Source: Betaproteobacteria bacterium
Lineage (GTDB): Bacteria; Pseudomonadota; Gammaproteobacteria; Burkholderiales; Casimicrobiaceae
Length of the DNA: 45,358 nt
Assembly (NCBI GenBank): GCA_005881895.1
Contig: VBCG01000052.1
Span: forward strand, 1-45,358
Direction: 5' to 3'
Shown here: positions 1-7,657 of the stretch, in pieces
How positions within the stretch are numbered: the first letter of the stretch is position 1
Layout of the letters: each line of letters opens with the position of its first letter
The notes under the pieces: model-generated
The model's database searches: none
What the model saw: the letters and a program-made list of their open reading frames with translations, nothing else
What the model was told of the DNA's origin: nothing
Program-made: the position numbers and the translations under genes

Positions 1-732
1 AAGAAGCTGCTCGCGTTCAATGCCGACGATGTCAAGCGCGTCGAGGTCGTCATTCTTTCGCGTAACGATCCCGTCTCCGGATTGCGCGTGTTCCGCTCGG
101 TGCAGGGCGCACAACTCGGCATCGAGCGCGGCGTGTTCACGCGCGGCCGCGCGCCATACAGCTATCTCGAGCCGCTGAAGGCGAATCTGTTCCTGTCGGC
201 CAATGGCGAGGACGTGCGCGCCGCACTCAACGCGGGATTTCCCGCCGCGCTCGTCTACACGCAGACCGCGCGCGACGATCCGCATCCTGCCGAGGTGCGC
301 ATTGCATTCGATGGCGACGCGGTGATCTTCGCCGACGAAGCCGAACGCGTCTTCCGTCAACACGGGCTCGATGCGTTTCAGACGCACGAGGCCGATCACG
401 CGACGCGTCCGCTTCCGCCGGGACCGTTCAAACCGCTGCTTGAAGCGCTGCACCGGTTGCAGCGCGTCGACTCGACCGGACAGGTAAAGATGAAGCTCCG
501 GACGGCCCTTGTGACCGCGCGCAGCGCACCCGCGCACGAGCGCGCGATCCGCACGCTGATAGACTGGAATGTCAACGTGGACGAAGCGATGTTCCTGGGT
601 GGTTTCTCCAAGGGCCCGTTCCTGCGGGAATTCGAGCCCGATTTCTATTTCGACGACCAGACGCGGCACGTCGAGTCGGCCGCGGCGCACGTGCCGTCCG
701 GCCATGTTCCGCACGGCATCGCCAATGAATGA
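1..732 (+). CDS. 5'-nucleotidase (PF06189-type), 5' end outside window
   Basis: The frame is open from base 1 (reading KKLLAFNADD) to the TGA at 730-732, so the N-terminus lies upstream of the window. The visible 243 residues resemble bacterial cytosolic 5'-nucleotidases of the PF06189 family, which dephosphorylate nucleoside monophosphates and are common in Betaproteobacteria. Recognisable segments are SRNDPVSGLRVFRS near the left edge, YLEPLKANLFLSAN, KMKLRTALVTARSAPAHERA in the middle and FLGGFSKGPFL near the end. There is no signal peptide in the visible part. The stop overlaps the start of the next gene by 8 bases, which suggests translational coupling. Family assignment is from memory of its conserved segments; substrate preference cannot be read from the sequence. 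Confidence 0.82.
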   Translation, partial: KKLLAFNADDVKRVEVVILSRNDPVSGLRVFRSVQGAQLGIERGVFTRGRAPYSYLEPLKANLFLSANGEDVRAALNAGFPAALVYTQTARDDPHPAEVRIAFDGDAVIFADEAERVFRQHGLDAFQTHEADHATRPLPPGPFKPLLEALHRLQRVDSTGQVKMKLRTALVTARSAPAHERAIRTLIDWNVNVDEAMFLGGFSKGPFLREFEPDFYFDDQTRHVESAAAHVPSGHVPHGIANE

Positions 733-1273
733 ATCGTCGGTGATCGCATCGAAGCGTTCCATTCAGCGAACGTCGCGTTTGGCCGCCTTGCGCGCGCTGG
801 CCGTGATCGTCGGACTTTGCAGTGGAGTGAGCCTTGCAGACGAGTACAAGATCGGCGTCATCAATACCGATCGCATTCTGCGTGAAGCGTCGCCAGCCAA
901 GGAGGCCGCGCGCAAGATCGAGCAGGAGTTTCAGACGCGCGACACGGCGCTGACCAAGCAGGAGCAAGAGCTGCGCGACCTCGTGAGCCGGGCCGAACGT
1001 GATGCCGCGCCGACGGCGGAAGCCGACCGCGCCGCGCGTCAACGCGACATCGAATTGCGCGGGCGCGAGATTGAGCGCCAGCGCCGACAACTTGCCGAGG
1101 ATCTCAAGACGCGGCAGTTCGACGAAATGAGCCGGATCAAGGAACGGCTCGATGCCGTCCTCACCAAGCTCGCGAAGGATCAGGGGTACGACCTCATTCT
1201 GCAGGATGGCCTCTATGTCGGCCGCGGCGTCGACATCACCGATATCGTGATCAAGGCGCTGGAGGGCCATTGA
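725..1273 (+). CDS. Skp/OmpH-like periplasmic chaperone
   Basis: A 182-residue protein with a basic start, a hydrophobic signal segment (about residues 18-38, LAALRALAVIVGLCSGVSLA) and a mature part beginning DEYKIGVINTDRIL. A long charged helical region follows, rich in Glu, Arg and Gln (about residues 60-140), then a C-terminal LILQDGLYVGRGVDIT segment. This is the layout of OmpH/Skp proteins, which hold unfolded outer-membrane proteins in the periplasm as trimers with coiled-coil tentacles. The ATG at 725 overlaps the end of the 5'-nucleotidase gene; the open frame extends further upstream, but only this start gives a signal peptide. Unlike the usual skp, it is not visibly next to bamA or lpxD, so it may be a paralogue. 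The next gene starts immediately after its stop. Confidence 0.8.
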   Translation: MNESSVIASKRSIQRTSRLAALRALAVIVGLCSGVSLADEYKIGVINTDRILREASPAKEAARKIEQEFQTRDTALTKQEQELRDLVSRAERDAAPTAEADRAARQRDIELRGREIERQRRQLAEDLKTRQFDEMSRIKERLDAVLTKLAKDQGYDLILQDGLYVGRGVDITDIVIKALEGH

Positions 1274-2380
1274 ATGCGATGGCGGCGCGCCAGCGCAGCC
1301 GGATTGTTCGCGCTGCTCGTTGAGCTATCGTCGAGTGCAGCCGATCTCTACAAGGCCGTTGCAACGCCGATCAAAGCGCCGGATTGCATCACGGATCCGG
1401 CGCAGTCGTTTTTCGCCGATAACAGATCAACGGGTGTTGGCCCGCGCGAGGCCGTGCCGAGCGGCCGCTATTACCTCATCGTCCGGTATTTGGGCGACGA
1501 CGCTGTTGTCGCACCCACTGACTATGACTTCGGCCACTTCTCCGACGCTTATCCGGCGCCGGAGCTTCGCGGTCTGGCCGTCACCGGCTTGACGGTTCCG
1601 CCACCTGCGTCAACGTGGCAGCGCGCAGAGCGAGCCAATGCGACGGTCGACGACAGCTCCGCGTTTCAGCTTTACTGCGATCACGCCGGCATGTTCATCA
1701 ACAGCTGGACATTTCCTTCTCGAGAGGTCACGGGCGGCGGACCGCATGCGATCTACGCGTACAACTTCGCAACCGCTGAACGGCCGCCAGTCTTCGACCA
1801 CAAGCCGACGACGGACTTCGCGCTGCAGGCGAACATCGAGATTCCGTGGTTCCGCTCCTGGATCGATCCGCTGTCGCCGCCGAGCTTGTCGCCGATCGGT
1901 CAGGTGAGCTTGTTCGCCTACTTCCACGATCGCGTGACCGGCAAGGCGCTCGCATTTCTGCTCGACATTTTCGACAATCGCTTTGCGGAAGTGCTGCGCC
2001 ATCAAAGCTACGTGTCGCACGATGGCGGGATCCCGTTCGTCTCGGTACCGATGAATCGCCACGCGCCGTACGCGACGCCGTACCCAAAGTCGGCGCGGTT
2101 CACCGGCACGACGTGGTCGGGCCTGCGCTTGTTCGGCGCGAGCATTGCGCAGGAACAATTTCGCGCGGCCCTGAACGATATCAACGCGTTTTGCGCGGCG
2201 AACGTCGATTTGCCGAACTGCGCGAGCGTGCCCGGAATGGGTGCCGCGTATAGCGTAGACGTCACCGATTACGAGATGACGACGTTCGGCGTTCTACACG
2301 AGATCTTCGGCACCGACTCGCGCAACCACCTCAGCATGGGCGTGCACGTTTCGGGACTTGGCGCGTGGAATTTCCGGTAG
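1274..2380 (+). CDS. Secreted protein of unknown function
   Basis: A 368-residue protein whose ATG follows directly on the stop of the Skp-like gene. The first 23 residues form a signal peptide (RASAAGLFALLVELSSSAA), so the product should be exported. The mature part has four or more cysteines, including one near residue 38 and a CAANVDLPNC pair near 306-315, which could form disulfides. It is rich in aromatic residues and has several SFxxD/DYDFGHF-like stretches, but I recognise no catalytic motif or domain. It is not an obvious lipoprotein, because no cysteine lies at the cleavage site. Context suggests an envelope role alongside the chaperone gene. The function is unknown. Confidence 0.7.
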   Translation: MRWRRASAAGLFALLVELSSSAADLYKAVATPIKAPDCITDPAQSFFADNRSTGVGPREAVPSGRYYLIVRYLGDDAVVAPTDYDFGHFSDAYPAPELRGLAVTGLTVPPPASTWQRAERANATVDDSSAFQLYCDHAGMFINSWTFPSREVTGGGPHAIYAYNFATAERPPVFDHKPTTDFALQANIEIPWFRSWIDPLSPPSLSPIGQVSLFAYFHDRVTGKALAFLLDIFDNRFAEVLRHQSYVSHDGGIPFVSVPMNRHAPYATPYPKSARFTGTTWSGLRLFGASIAQEQFRAALNDINAFCAANVDLPNCASVPGMGAAYSVDVTDYEMTTFGVLHEIFGTDSRNHLSMGVHVSGLGAWNFR

Positions 2381-2391
2381 CGGGATGATCG

Positions 2392-3390
2392 CTACAGCCG
2401 GCGCCCGTAGAACGGATACTGCGGATCGTTGTACCCCGGCGTTGACGGATGTCCGGGTGTCACCAGCGAATCGACGAGCTTTTCATCGTCGACCGACCAC
2501 GCGGTTCCGATCGCTTCGACGTAATCCTTCCACTGTTCTAGCGTGCGCGGTCCCGCGATCACCGACGTGACGATGCGATTCGCCCACAGCCAGGCCAGCG
2601 CGAATCTTGTGGCCGAGCGGCCCGTCGATTCGGCGTGCCGTTTGAGTTTTTGCGCGATCGCAATCGATTCGTCGCGAAACTCGGTTTCCAGGATGCGGCG
2701 ATCGTTGCGTCCCGCGCGTGAATCCGCCGGAATCGCGCCCGGCGCGTATTTGCCGGTCAACACACCGCGCGCGACCGGCGAATACGGCGCGACGCCGATA
2801 CCGAAATAATCGCAGGCCGGCAGGATCTCGACTTCGGGTGTGCGATTTAGCAGGTTGTAATACGGCTGGCAGATGACGGGCTGCGGCACGCGCAGACGCT
2901 CGCAGCAGCGCATCACTTCGGCGATGCGCCAGCCGCGGAAATTGGAAATGCCGAAATACCGGATCTTGCCTGCCCGCATCAGATCGCCGAGTGCGGCGAC
3001 CGTTTCGCCAATCGGCGTGTTCGTATCGTCGCGGTGCAGGTAGTAAATGTCGATCCAGTCGGTGCCGAGACGCTTCAGGCTCGCGTCGCACGCGGCGAAA
3101 ATCCAACGGCGCGAAAGTCCGCCATCGTCCGGCGCCTTCGTCATGACGTTGCCGACTTTGGTCGCGAGGATCCAACGATCGCGCTCCCCGCGGATCGCCG
3201 CGCCGACGATCGTCTCGGATGCGCCTTTCGAGTAGACGTCGGCCGTATCGATGAAGTTGACGCCGGCATCCTGAGCATGCGCGACGATCGCGTTCGATGT
3301 CGCCGCATCGGTGCGATCGCCGAACATCATCGTGCCGAGACAAACGACGGAAACTTCGAGCCCGCTTTTACCGAGACGGCGGAATTGCAT
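2392..3390 (-). CDS. Aldo/keto reductase
   Basis: A 332-residue cytoplasmic NADPH-dependent oxidoreductase of the aldo/keto reductase superfamily (TIM barrel). It opens MQFRRLGKSGLEVS, as is typical for the YajO/YghZ-like branch. The catalytic tetrad is visible: Asp48 and Tyr53 in FIDTADVYSKG, Lys78 in ILATKVG, and His119 in IYYLHRDD. The C-terminal part carries VIAGPRTLEQ, part of the cofactor-binding site. These enzymes reduce aldehydes and ketones; the natural substrate cannot be deduced. Its stop lies 11 bases from that of the convergent secreted-protein gene, and both stop codons sit in a short TAGCG/CGCTA dyad (2378-2394). Confidence 0.92.
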   Translation of the reverse strand: MQFRRLGKSGLEVSVVCLGTMMFGDRTDAATSNAIVAHAQDAGVNFIDTADVYSKGASETIVGAAIRGERDRWILATKVGNVMTKAPDDGGLSRRWIFAACDASLKRLGTDWIDIYYLHRDDTNTPIGETVAALGDLMRAGKIRYFGISNFRGWRIAEVMRCCERLRVPQPVICQPYYNLLNRTPEVEILPACDYFGIGVAPYSPVARGVLTGKYAPGAIPADSRAGRNDRRILETEFRDESIAIAQKLKRHAESTGRSATRFALAWLWANRIVTSVIAGPRTLEQWKDYVEAIGTAWSVDDEKLVDSLVTPGHPSTPGYNDPQYPFYGRRL

Positions 3391-3399
3391 CGCGAACGC

Positions 3400-3811
3400 T
3401 CACATTGAAAGAATGAGCGCCATCGTGCAGCAAACGGTGCGCCGATGCAATCCGCCCGGTTGCCGGATTTTGGTTACGCCTGCTGCAAAAGGGGCTCCGG
3501 AAACAACAACTGAAAGCAGGCGCGAGTGCGATCGGTCAGATTTCGCGCTTGGGAGTCCGGCCGGCTCGCTGCTCTTCTTGATCAGGACGACGAGGACATC
3601 CTTGTCGGAGTCGCCGGCAAAATACACATCGCCGCGAAAAAATTCCTCGCGCAAGTAACAGCTCGCGCCGCCCCCCGCTGATCTCCAGAAACCACGCCTT
3701 CACCGCGGCACCCAACGCAGGAATTTCGCTCCGCCGCAGAAGCTCGAGGCGATACCCTCGCGGCAACGGCACCTTAGCGATCGTCGCTTCGATCTCCTGC
3801 CAGCTCGTCAT
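3400..3811 (-). pseudogene. Frameshifted acetyltransferase-like gene
   Basis: Two overlapping minus-strand frames together read as one protein. The first starts at the ATG at 3811 (MTSWQEIEATIAKVPLPRGY) and runs to KAWFLEISGG. The second carries the natural continuation ASCYLREEFFRG and DSDKDVLVVLIKK before a stop at 3400. They join at a run of six G on the coding strand (C-run at about 3670-3676); with five G the frame would be continuous through SGGGASCYLREEFF. The total length of 412 bases is one more than a multiple of three. The pattern recalls the N-terminal half of a GNAT-type acetyltransferase, but I am not sure of the family. The last 45 residues look random, so the gene is probably also truncated. 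The start abuts the stop of the upstream small gene. Confidence 0.5.
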
Positions 3812-3813
3812 GA

Positions 3814-4059
3814 TCAAAACGTCGCGATCGGTTCGGCGGCGGCGCCCGCAGGCACCGTATAGTCGGGTGGGGGCGGCCCCGTCGTGCTGCTGCCTTCGTC
3901 GACGTGCCGGGCAGTCGCGGCGTGGGCAGTCGCGAATGGAACGTCGTGCGGATTGGGAGCAACGGCAAGAATCAACCACAAGATTGCGGCGATGGCCACC
4001 GTGGTCGTCGCCACGGCGATTCGATCGGCATCGGATTGAGGCAATTGGGAACGGGACAT
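3814..4059 (-). CDS. Small single-pass membrane protein, unknown
   Basis: An 81-residue protein starting at the ATG at 4059, preceded by a good ribosome-binding site (AGAGGAG, about 9 bases upstream on the coding strand). Residues 14-33 (IAVATTTVAIAAILWLILAV) form one membrane span; the rest is a short tail rich in Ala, Thr and Pro that would lie outside the membrane. No domain is recognisable. Its TGA ends 2 bases before the ATG of the frameshifted gene downstream, so the two were probably cotranscribed. Confidence 0.5.
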   Translation of the reverse strand: MSRSQLPQSDADRIAVATTTVAIAAILWLILAVAPNPHDVPFATAHAATARHVDEGSSTTGPPPPDYTVPAGAAAEPIATF

Positions 4060-4217
4060 GACGGGTACTCCTCTTGATCGATTTGCCGCGGTCTTCGATC
4101 ATCGATCCGCCGCAGCAGTCGCCATTGATTCTTCGGCAACGGTGCGTATTCTGTCCATTGTGCTGCACCGCGTCATGAGACCGAAGTCCCATGGCGTGCG
4201 GAATATTCGCATGAAAA

Positions 4218-5297
4218 TCAGGAGGCGCGTGGGACCGTTGTCCCGAACCCCGCATTGCGCGCCAATACGATCGCCTGCGCGCGGTTTTCCACGTCGAGCT
4301 TCGCGAAAATGCTTGTGATGTGATTGCGCACGGTTTTGGCGCTCACGCCCAATTGCGCCGCGATCTGGCTGTTATCGCGGCCCTGCGCGATCAACTCGAT
4401 CAAGTCGAGCTCGCGCGGAGTGAGTGAACCGAACGCGGGATCGCGCATGTCGATTGCCGGCAGGAACGCGCGCAATTCGCTCACCCACCGCGACCACGCC
4501 GGCTCGCTTTCCAGCAGCAGGTGATTGTTGCTTTCGAGCGGTACGAAGCGCGCACCCGGAATCATCGTCGCGATAAGCCGCCCCTCGTCGAATGGCACGC
4601 GCGCGTCGCGCACGCAATGAAACACCAATGTCGGGCAGGAGACGCGCGGCAGCAGCGAAACAACGTCAATCTCGTGGACCACGCGCATGAACCGGCCCGC
4701 GTTCACCGGCGACGTGGAAAGGCGCTCGAGTTCGTTGAACCACTGATGCTGCTCCGGGGTTCCGTCGGGAATGAATTGCGTCGTGAAAAATTGTCGGAAC
4801 GCCGGATTCTGCTGGCCCCACCCGAGCTCGGCGAGCTTGATCATCATGTCGGCTTCGGCTCGCATCTTCGCGGGACCCGCCCACTTGAGCCGGCCCCGCG
4901 CATAGCCGCCGTGCAAGATCAAATGGCTCACCCGCTCCGGATGGCGAACCGCGTAGGCGATTGCAATGGACGCACCCTGCGAAATGCCGAGCAGCGCAAA
5001 GCGCTCGCTGCCGCTGGCCTCGACCACCGCTTCGAGATCGCGCACCCACGCTTCAAACGAAAGCGGGGCGTCCCAATCCGACAAGCCACAACCGCGCGCG
5101 TCGTAACGGACGAGCGTGTTGTGGCGCGAGAGCTCGCGCAACAGATGGATCCAGACGGGACTCGCACCATCGAACTCGAGATGGCTGAGCCAATTCGCGG
5201 CTTTGACGAGCGGCGGTCCGCTGCCGGACGTTGCGTACGCGATCCGCATGCCGTCATGGCTTGCGCAAAAGCGGATCTGCTGAGGCAATGCCGGCAT
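4218..5297 (-). CDS. Alpha/beta hydrolase fused to LuxR-type DNA-binding domain
   Basis: A 359-residue protein starting at the ATG at 5297 (MPALPQQIRFCASHDG); the frame is open to 5426, but the extra residues look non-coding. Residues 8-280 form an alpha/beta hydrolase. The nucleophile elbow is GISQG (Ser106), an acid is likely in CVRDARVPFDEG, and the catalytic His is in ESNNHLLLESEP. The last 65 residues are a classic LuxR helix-turn-helix: LTPRELDLIELIAQG, QIAAQLGVSAKTVRNHI, and FAKLDVENRAQAI. This arrangement suggests a regulator whose hydrolase domain senses or destroys its ligand. It is divergent from the RNase II-family gene with a 148-base gap, so it may act on that shared region. The ligand and targets are unknown. 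Confidence 0.88.
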   Translation of the reverse strand: MPALPQQIRFCASHDGMRIAYATSGSGPPLVKAANWLSHLEFDGASPVWIHLLRELSRHNTLVRYDARGCGLSDWDAPLSFEAWVRDLEAVVEASGSERFALLGISQGASIAIAYAVRHPERVSHLILHGGYARGRLKWAGPAKMRAEADMMIKLAELGWGQQNPAFRQFFTTQFIPDGTPEQHQWFNELERLSTSPVNAGRFMRVVHEIDVVSLLPRVSCPTLVFHCVRDARVPFDEGRLIATMIPGARFVPLESNNHLLLESEPAWSRWVSELRAFLPAIDMRDPAFGSLTPRELDLIELIAQGRDNSQIAAQLGVSAKTVRNHITSIFAKLDVENRAQAIVLARNAGFGTTVPRAS

Positions 5298-5399
5298 GAA
5301 TTTGTGGCAGAAGAAGGGTGCGACACGCGCGAAACGACTTCGCGGCGTCCGCACCGCGATTGCCAATGGTAGCGCAGCGAGACCGGGATTTCGCACCGG

Positions 5400-5405
5400 T
5401 ATAAT
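5400..5405 (+). promoter_or_regulatory. Candidate -10 element (TATAAT)
   Basis: A perfect TATAAT lies 41 bases before the ATG of the RNase II-family gene, in the gap to the divergent hydrolase-LuxR gene. I do not see a convincing -35 hexamer at the usual spacing, so the assignment rests on the -10 match and position only. Confidence 0.35.
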
Positions 5406-5445
5406 CACGTTCCCTTCGCTGTACATTCGCTCTCACGTCGCTCCC

Positions 5446-7323
5446 ATGCACGTTCTCTTCGAGGACGACGGCCAGCTCAAGGCCGGCACGGTCCTCGCCG
5501 ATCATGACCAGTCGTTGCAGGTCGAAGCCGTTTCGGGCAAGCGGCTCAAGATCAAGGCGGCGAGCGTCTTGTTGCGCTTCGCGTCGCCGGGTCCGGCGGA
5601 AGCGCTCGGTGATGCGCAGAGGCTCACCGCCGAGCTCGACGCGAATTTTCTGTGGGAAGCGGTGGGCGACGGCGAATTCGGCTTTGACGATCTCGCGCGC
5701 GAATACTATGGCGCTTCGCCCACACCCGCGCAGGCGGCCGCCGTCGCGCTATTGCTCGCGTCGTCGCCGATGCATTTCTATCGCAAGGGCAAAGGCCGCT
5801 ACCGGAAAGCGCCGCCCGACGCACTCAAGGCCGCGCTCGCGTCCGTCGAGCGCAAGAGACAGGAGGCGACGCGGACCGACGAATGGGTGGCCGCGCTTGC
5901 GCGATGCGAATTGCCCGAAGCGCTCCGCGCGAAGCTTTCGATGTTGCTCTACAAACCGGACAAGAACACGCTCGAATGGAAAGCGCTTGCGCGTGCATGC
6001 GACGCGACGCGAAAAAGTCTCGTCGGGCTTCTCGCGGATTGCGGCGCGATTCCGTCAACGCACGAGTATCACTTTAATCGTTTCGTCGCGGAGGCATTCC
6101 CCAAGGGCATTGCGTTTCCGGCTGAAATTTCAGGTCCGCCCATACCCGATCTGCCGGTTGCGGACGTGCGCGCGTTCTCGATCGATGACGCGACGACGAC
6201 CGAAATCGATGACGCGTTCTCCGTAACCGCACTGCCGAATGCCCACTTCCGGGTCGGTATTCATATCGCGTGTCCGGCGCTCGTCATTGCGCGGGGATCG
6301 CCGCCGGACACCGTCGCGCGCGAGCGATTGTCGACCGTGTACATGCCGGGCCGCAAGTTGACGATGCTGCCCGAAAATGTTGTTGCCGAGTTCACGTTGG
6401 CGGCACAGGCTTCGCGACCCGCACTGTCTCTGTACGTCGACGTCGACCAAGCCGGTCGCGTGCTCGGCCAATCGACCGTGGTCGAACGCGTGCCGATCGT
6501 CGCGAATCTGCGCTTGGCGGAGATCGATGAGACATTCGCGGGCGCTTCGCCGCCATCAGTCGAAACGCCGTGGGTGTGCGAATTGCAAGTTCTGTGGAAG
6601 ATCGCCCAGCGGCTGGGCGATCTGCGCGGCAAGCCGGATGTCACGCGCATCGACTACAACTTCTATGTCGACTGGAGTGCGCGGGGTGTGAACGGCGAAC
6701 CGGGCCGCGTCGACATCGTTCCGCGGCTGCGCGGCAACCCGCTCGACAAGTTGATCGCCGAGCTGATGATCTACGTCAACAACAGCTGGGGCAAGCTGCT
6801 TGCCGACGCGGATGCTCCCGGGCTCTATCGCGTCCAGGCGAACGGCAAAGTAAAAATGAGCACGCGCGCGGGCGAGCATCAGGGACTCGGCCTGTCGCAT
6901 TATTTGTGGGCCAGCTCGCCGCTTCGTCGCTATGCGGATCTTGTGAACCAGCGGCAGATTCTGGCCGTCGTCGATTCGCGCCGGCCGCCTTACGGCGAGA
7001 ACGACGCCGAGCTCTTCGCCGTGCTCGCCGATTTCGAGGCGACCTATTCGCAATACGCCGAGTTTCAGGACCGCATGGAACACTACTGGTGCCTGCGCTG
7101 GCTGCTGCAGGAAAACGTGACCGAAATGGGGGCAACCGTCATACGGGAGAACCTGGTGCGTTTCGAGCGCCTGCCGCTCATCCTCCGGCTTGCCGACCTC
7201 CCGGCGCTTGCTGCCGATACGCGCGTTCGCGTGGCGATCGCGCGGGTCGACCTGCTCGCGGCAACGCTCGAATGCCGGTACGCGGGGACGGTGGAACCGG
7301 CAAAGGTCGAATCGGCTGCCTAG
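5446..7323 (+). CDS. RNase II/VacB-family 3'-5' exoribonuclease
   Basis: A 625-residue exoribonuclease starting at the ATG at 5446 (MHVLFEDDGQLKAGTV); upstream in-frame codons look non-coding and cover the likely promoter. The N-terminal 200 residues contain an OB-like start and a helical region. The RNB catalytic domain begins near residue 240 with the Mg-binding aspartates in SIDDATTTEIDDAFSV (about 246-260). It continues through NVVAEFTLA, IDYNFYVDW, LIAELMIYVN and the conserved HYLWASSPLRRYADLVNQ near residue 485. Enzymes of this family degrade RNA processively from the 3' end. The short form without a clear S1 tail is typical of betaproteobacterial RNB proteins. It heads a plus-strand run with the TonB-like and mtgA genes. 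Confidence 0.9.
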   Translation: MHVLFEDDGQLKAGTVLADHDQSLQVEAVSGKRLKIKAASVLLRFASPGPAEALGDAQRLTAELDANFLWEAVGDGEFGFDDLAREYYGASPTPAQAAAVALLLASSPMHFYRKGKGRYRKAPPDALKAALASVERKRQEATRTDEWVAALARCELPEALRAKLSMLLYKPDKNTLEWKALARACDATRKSLVGLLADCGAIPSTHEYHFNRFVAEAFPKGIAFPAEISGPPIPDLPVADVRAFSIDDATTTEIDDAFSVTALPNAHFRVGIHIACPALVIARGSPPDTVARERLSTVYMPGRKLTMLPENVVAEFTLAAQASRPALSLYVDVDQAGRVLGQSTVVERVPIVANLRLAEIDETFAGASPPSVETPWVCELQVLWKIAQRLGDLRGKPDVTRIDYNFYVDWSARGVNGEPGRVDIVPRLRGNPLDKLIAELMIYVNNSWGKLLADADAPGLYRVQANGKVKMSTRAGEHQGLGLSHYLWASSPLRRYADLVNQRQILAVVDSRRPPYGENDAELFAVLADFEATYSQYAEFQDRMEHYWCLRWLLQENVTEMGATVIRENLVRFERLPLILRLADLPALAADTRVRVAIARVDLLAATLECRYAGTVEPAKVESAA

Positions 7324-7657
7324 TCCACTACGAGCACCGAAGGGCCTCGGCCTCCTTGTAATCTGCGACGAGAATCGTTGCGGCGAGAGCGGGTCTCGTG
7401 TGACGACTCGCATTGGCCGTCGATCCCGCGTTGCGCGGCCCCTCGCCGGCTGCTCGCGTCACTACCCCTCGGTGCGGATTGCTCCCCTTGGGAGCAGCGC
7501 AGACGCGATGGCGGCAAACTGGGGGACCGCATTTACCGCTCGTTGCGCGTTTGGCAACACTGGTCGGCCGAGGACCCGATCCGACGCTTGTTGATGCGCC
7601 ATGACGACGGCATGAACGGTACAATGGCGCCGGTTCGATCACCCGTTCAGGACGGAC
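7324..7657 (+). other. Gene-free gap between the RNB and TonB-like genes
   Basis: I see no plausible gene in these 334 bases in any frame. It holds a short palindrome, GCTCCCCTTGGGAGC (7481-7495), followed by about 30 bases resembling an element near 44198-44260. A TACAAT (7620-7625) lies 32 bases before the TonB-like start and could be a -10 sequence. In many Betaproteobacteria aroE is found in this neighbourhood; no remnant of it is recognisable here. Confidence 0.5.
7478..7528 (+). repeat. Short palindromic element, copy A
   Basis: It begins with a 6-base-pair hairpin (GCTCCC, loop CTT, GGGAGC) and continues with GCAGACGCGATGGCGGC up to CTGGGGGACC. The sequence at 44198-44260 has the same order of blocks with a few insertions: GCTCCCC palindrome, GGCAGAG, GTAGCGGCGAAG, TGGGGGTCC. 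The similarity was found by eye; it suggests a diverged intergenic repeat family. Confidence 0.4.

Noticed and set aside
2378-2394. TAGCG/CGCTA dyad as a bidirectional terminator
   Set aside because: A 5-base stem without T-runs on either side is too weak; both halves are simply the stop codons of converging genes.
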